Source: Treponema sp. | GTDB lineage: Bacteria > Spirochaetota > Spirochaetia > Treponematales > Breznakiellaceae | NCBI GenBank assembly: GCA_031289935.1 | Contig: JAITON010000019.1 | Span: forward strand, 1 to 8,033 | Reading direction: 5' to 3' | Length of the DNA stretch: 8,033 bases | Part shown: piece by piece, positions 7,519 to 8,033 of the stretch | How positions within the stretch are numbered: position 1 is the first letter of the stretch | How the letters are laid out: each line of letters opens with the position of its first letter | The notes under the pieces: model-generated | Database searches by the model: none | Seen by the model: the letters and a program-made list of their open reading frames with translations, nothing else | Told to the model about the DNA's origin: nothing | Program-made: the position numbers and the translations under genes

Positions 7519-7547
7519 TATATACCCCATTTGGGGAGCTTTGGGAA
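7519..7547 (-). promoter_or_regulatory. Candidate sigma-70-like promoter of pheS-pheT-lspA
   Basis: On the minus strand TTCCCA (7547-7542, 4 of 6 to the -35 consensus) is followed 17 bases later by TATATA (7524-7519, 4 of 6 to the -10 consensus). Transcription would start about two to four bases before ATG 7509. The spacing is ideal but both boxes are weak, so this is only a candidate. It fits the absence of a ribosome site before pheS. Confidence 0.3.
7525..7536. promoter_or_regulatory. Palindrome between the candidate -35 and -10 boxes (possible operator)
   Basis: The minus strand reads CCCCAAATGGGG: two perfect 5-bp arms (CCCCA/TGGGG) around AA. It abuts the candidate -10 box of pheS and lies wholly in its spacer, a classic repressor position. 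Twelve bases in GC-rich DNA can be palindromic by chance, and no regulator is known from this window. Confidence 0.25.
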
Positions 7548-7551
7548 GGGG

Positions 7552-8033
7552 GTGCAGTTTGCAGCGCAAACGGGCTTTCCGGGAGTGGAAGCCGGCTCTC
7601 CGGGAGCCGTTCGTTCTATTCTGGGTAGAACGAGTTCTATTCCGGGTAGAACGAGTTCTAGTCTGGATAGAACGAGTTCTATTCTGGATAGAACAATCGA
7701 GGCAAAAAGAGTCGAAGTTGACTCTCCGAGAGTGGACGCTGACTCTCCGGGAACCGTCCGTTCTATTCCAGGTAGAACGGGTTCTATTCCGGGTAGAACG
7801 AGTTCTATTCTGGATAGAACAATCGAGGCAAAAAGAGCCGACGTTGACTCTCCGGGAACCGTCCGTTCTATTCCGGGTAGAACGAGTTCTATTCTGGATA
7901 GAACAATCGAGGCAAAAAGAGTGGAAGTTGACTCTCCGGGAGCCGTCCGTTCTATTCCAGGTAGAACGGGTTCTATTCCGGGTAGAACGAGTTCTATTCT
8001 GGATAGAACAATCGAGGCAAAAAGAGTGGAAGT
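7552..8033 (+). CDS. Candidate heptapeptide-repeat ORF, divergent from pheS, runs off the window
   Basis: Starting at GTG 7552, just after GGGAAGGG (7543-7550), this frame is open for at least 160 codons to the window edge. It begins MQFAAQTGFPGVEAGSPGAV and then consists of seven-residue repeats: SILGRTS, SIPGRTS, SSLDRTS, SILDRTI, EAKRVEV, DSPGTVR, SIPGRTG and so on, with the order SIPGRTG-SIPGRTS-SILDRTI-EAKRVEV-DSPGxVR recurring. Some differences between copies suit this frame (GTC against GTG, CCG against CCA, GAA against GAC). Against it: codon use (AGA, ATT, GGT, AGT) is unlike the GC-rich neighbours, another plus-strand frame is equally open (from TTG 7559, heptads such as VLFRVER), and the DNA palindromes suggest a structural repeat. 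No function can be named. Confidence 0.22.
   Translation, partial: MQFAAQTGFPGVEAGSPGAVRSILGRTSSIPGRTSSSLDRTSSILDRTIEAKRVEVDSPRVDADSPGTVRSIPGRTGSIPGRTSSILDRTIEAKRADVDSPGTVRSIPGRTSSILDRTIEAKRVEVDSPGAVRSIPGRTGSIPGRTSSILDRTIEAKRVE
7571..8033. repeat. Palindromic 21-bp repeat array, at least 463 bp, continuing past the window
   Basis: Twelve copies of the 19-bp unit GTTCTA-N7-TAGAAC start at 7613, 7634, 7655, 7676, 7760, 7781, 7802, 7865, 7886, 7949, 7970 and 7991. Arms are identical in all twelve; the centre is TTCCGGG, TTCTGGA, TTCTGGG, TTCCAGG or GTCTGGA. Units in a cluster are joined by GA or GG. Clusters of 4, 3, 2 and 3 units are separated by 65, 44 and 44 bp that begin AATCGAGGCAAAAAGAG and end TCCGGGA(A/G)CCGTCC; a fourth copy of this spacer begins at 8010 and is cut by the edge. 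All unit-to-unit distances are multiples of 21 (21, 84, 63, 63). The left edge (7571-7612) holds two related 21-bp modules without the GTTCTA arms. The bases 7510-7570 before it hold only the pheS promoter region. Not a CRISPR: there are no unique spacers. Confidence 0.9.

Noticed and set aside
7510..7570. T-box or Phe attenuator before pheS
   Set aside because: The stretch is too short, with no specifier hairpin, leader peptide or terminator seen on the minus strand.
7613..8009. CRISPR array
   Set aside because: The repeats are 19 bp with 2-bp linkers, the longer spacers are copies of each other, and no cas gene is present.
7613..8009. Integron attC sites
   Set aside because: The attC core needs GTTRRRY and RYYYAAC; GTTCTAT and ATAGAAC break the R/Y pattern, and there are no cassette ORFs or integrase in the window.

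Overview
The window looks like a chromosomal segment of a GC-rich (roughly 60% by eye) spirochaete, most likely a Treponema-like member of Spirochaetota. Three things point there: an archaeal/spirochaete-type two-subunit phenylalanyl-tRNA synthetase (short PheT of about 590 residues, PheS with long N-terminal winged-helix region), a single-chain (alpha2-type) glycyl-tRNA synthetase tail, and an MCE lipid-transport operon ending in a TPR lipoprotein. The genus is an inference; no rRNA or other marker is present.

Plus strand, 1-3562: the 3' end of glycyl-tRNA synthetase (1-162) is followed closely by a four-gene MCE/Mla-type lipid transporter operon: permease (187-933), ATPase (1003-1671), membrane-anchored MCE substrate-binding protein (1668-2684) and a TPR lipoprotein (2678-3562). 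The last three overlap by 4 and 7 bases, so they are probably translationally coupled. Together they would form an inner-membrane ABC machine with a periplasmic MCE ring and a lipoprotein partner. A 16-codon upstream ORF with the better ribosome site overlaps the start of the ATPase gene.

Minus strand, 7509-3579: pheS (7509-5881), pheT (5888-4116, overlapping by 8 bases) and lspA (4103-3579) form a second operon that converges on the first with only 16 bases between stop codons; no convincing terminator is visible there. A weak promoter-like sequence lies almost on top of the pheS start codon, with a 12-bp palindrome between the -35 and -10 boxes.

Right end, 7571-8033: a striking array that runs off the window. 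It is quantised in about 21-bp steps and contains twelve copies of a 19-bp palindromic unit (GTTCTA-N7-TAGAAC) with invariant arms and a variable centre, joined by 2-bp linkers and interrupted by three complete spacers of 44 or 65 bp plus a fourth cut by the edge. Other 21-bp modules in it are palindromes with different arms. Because every step is a multiple of three, two plus-strand frames stay open to the window edge; one encodes a heptapeptide repeat (SIPGRTS-like). Whether this is a structured non-coding repeat array or a heptapeptide-repeat gene is unresolved. It is the most unusual element here.
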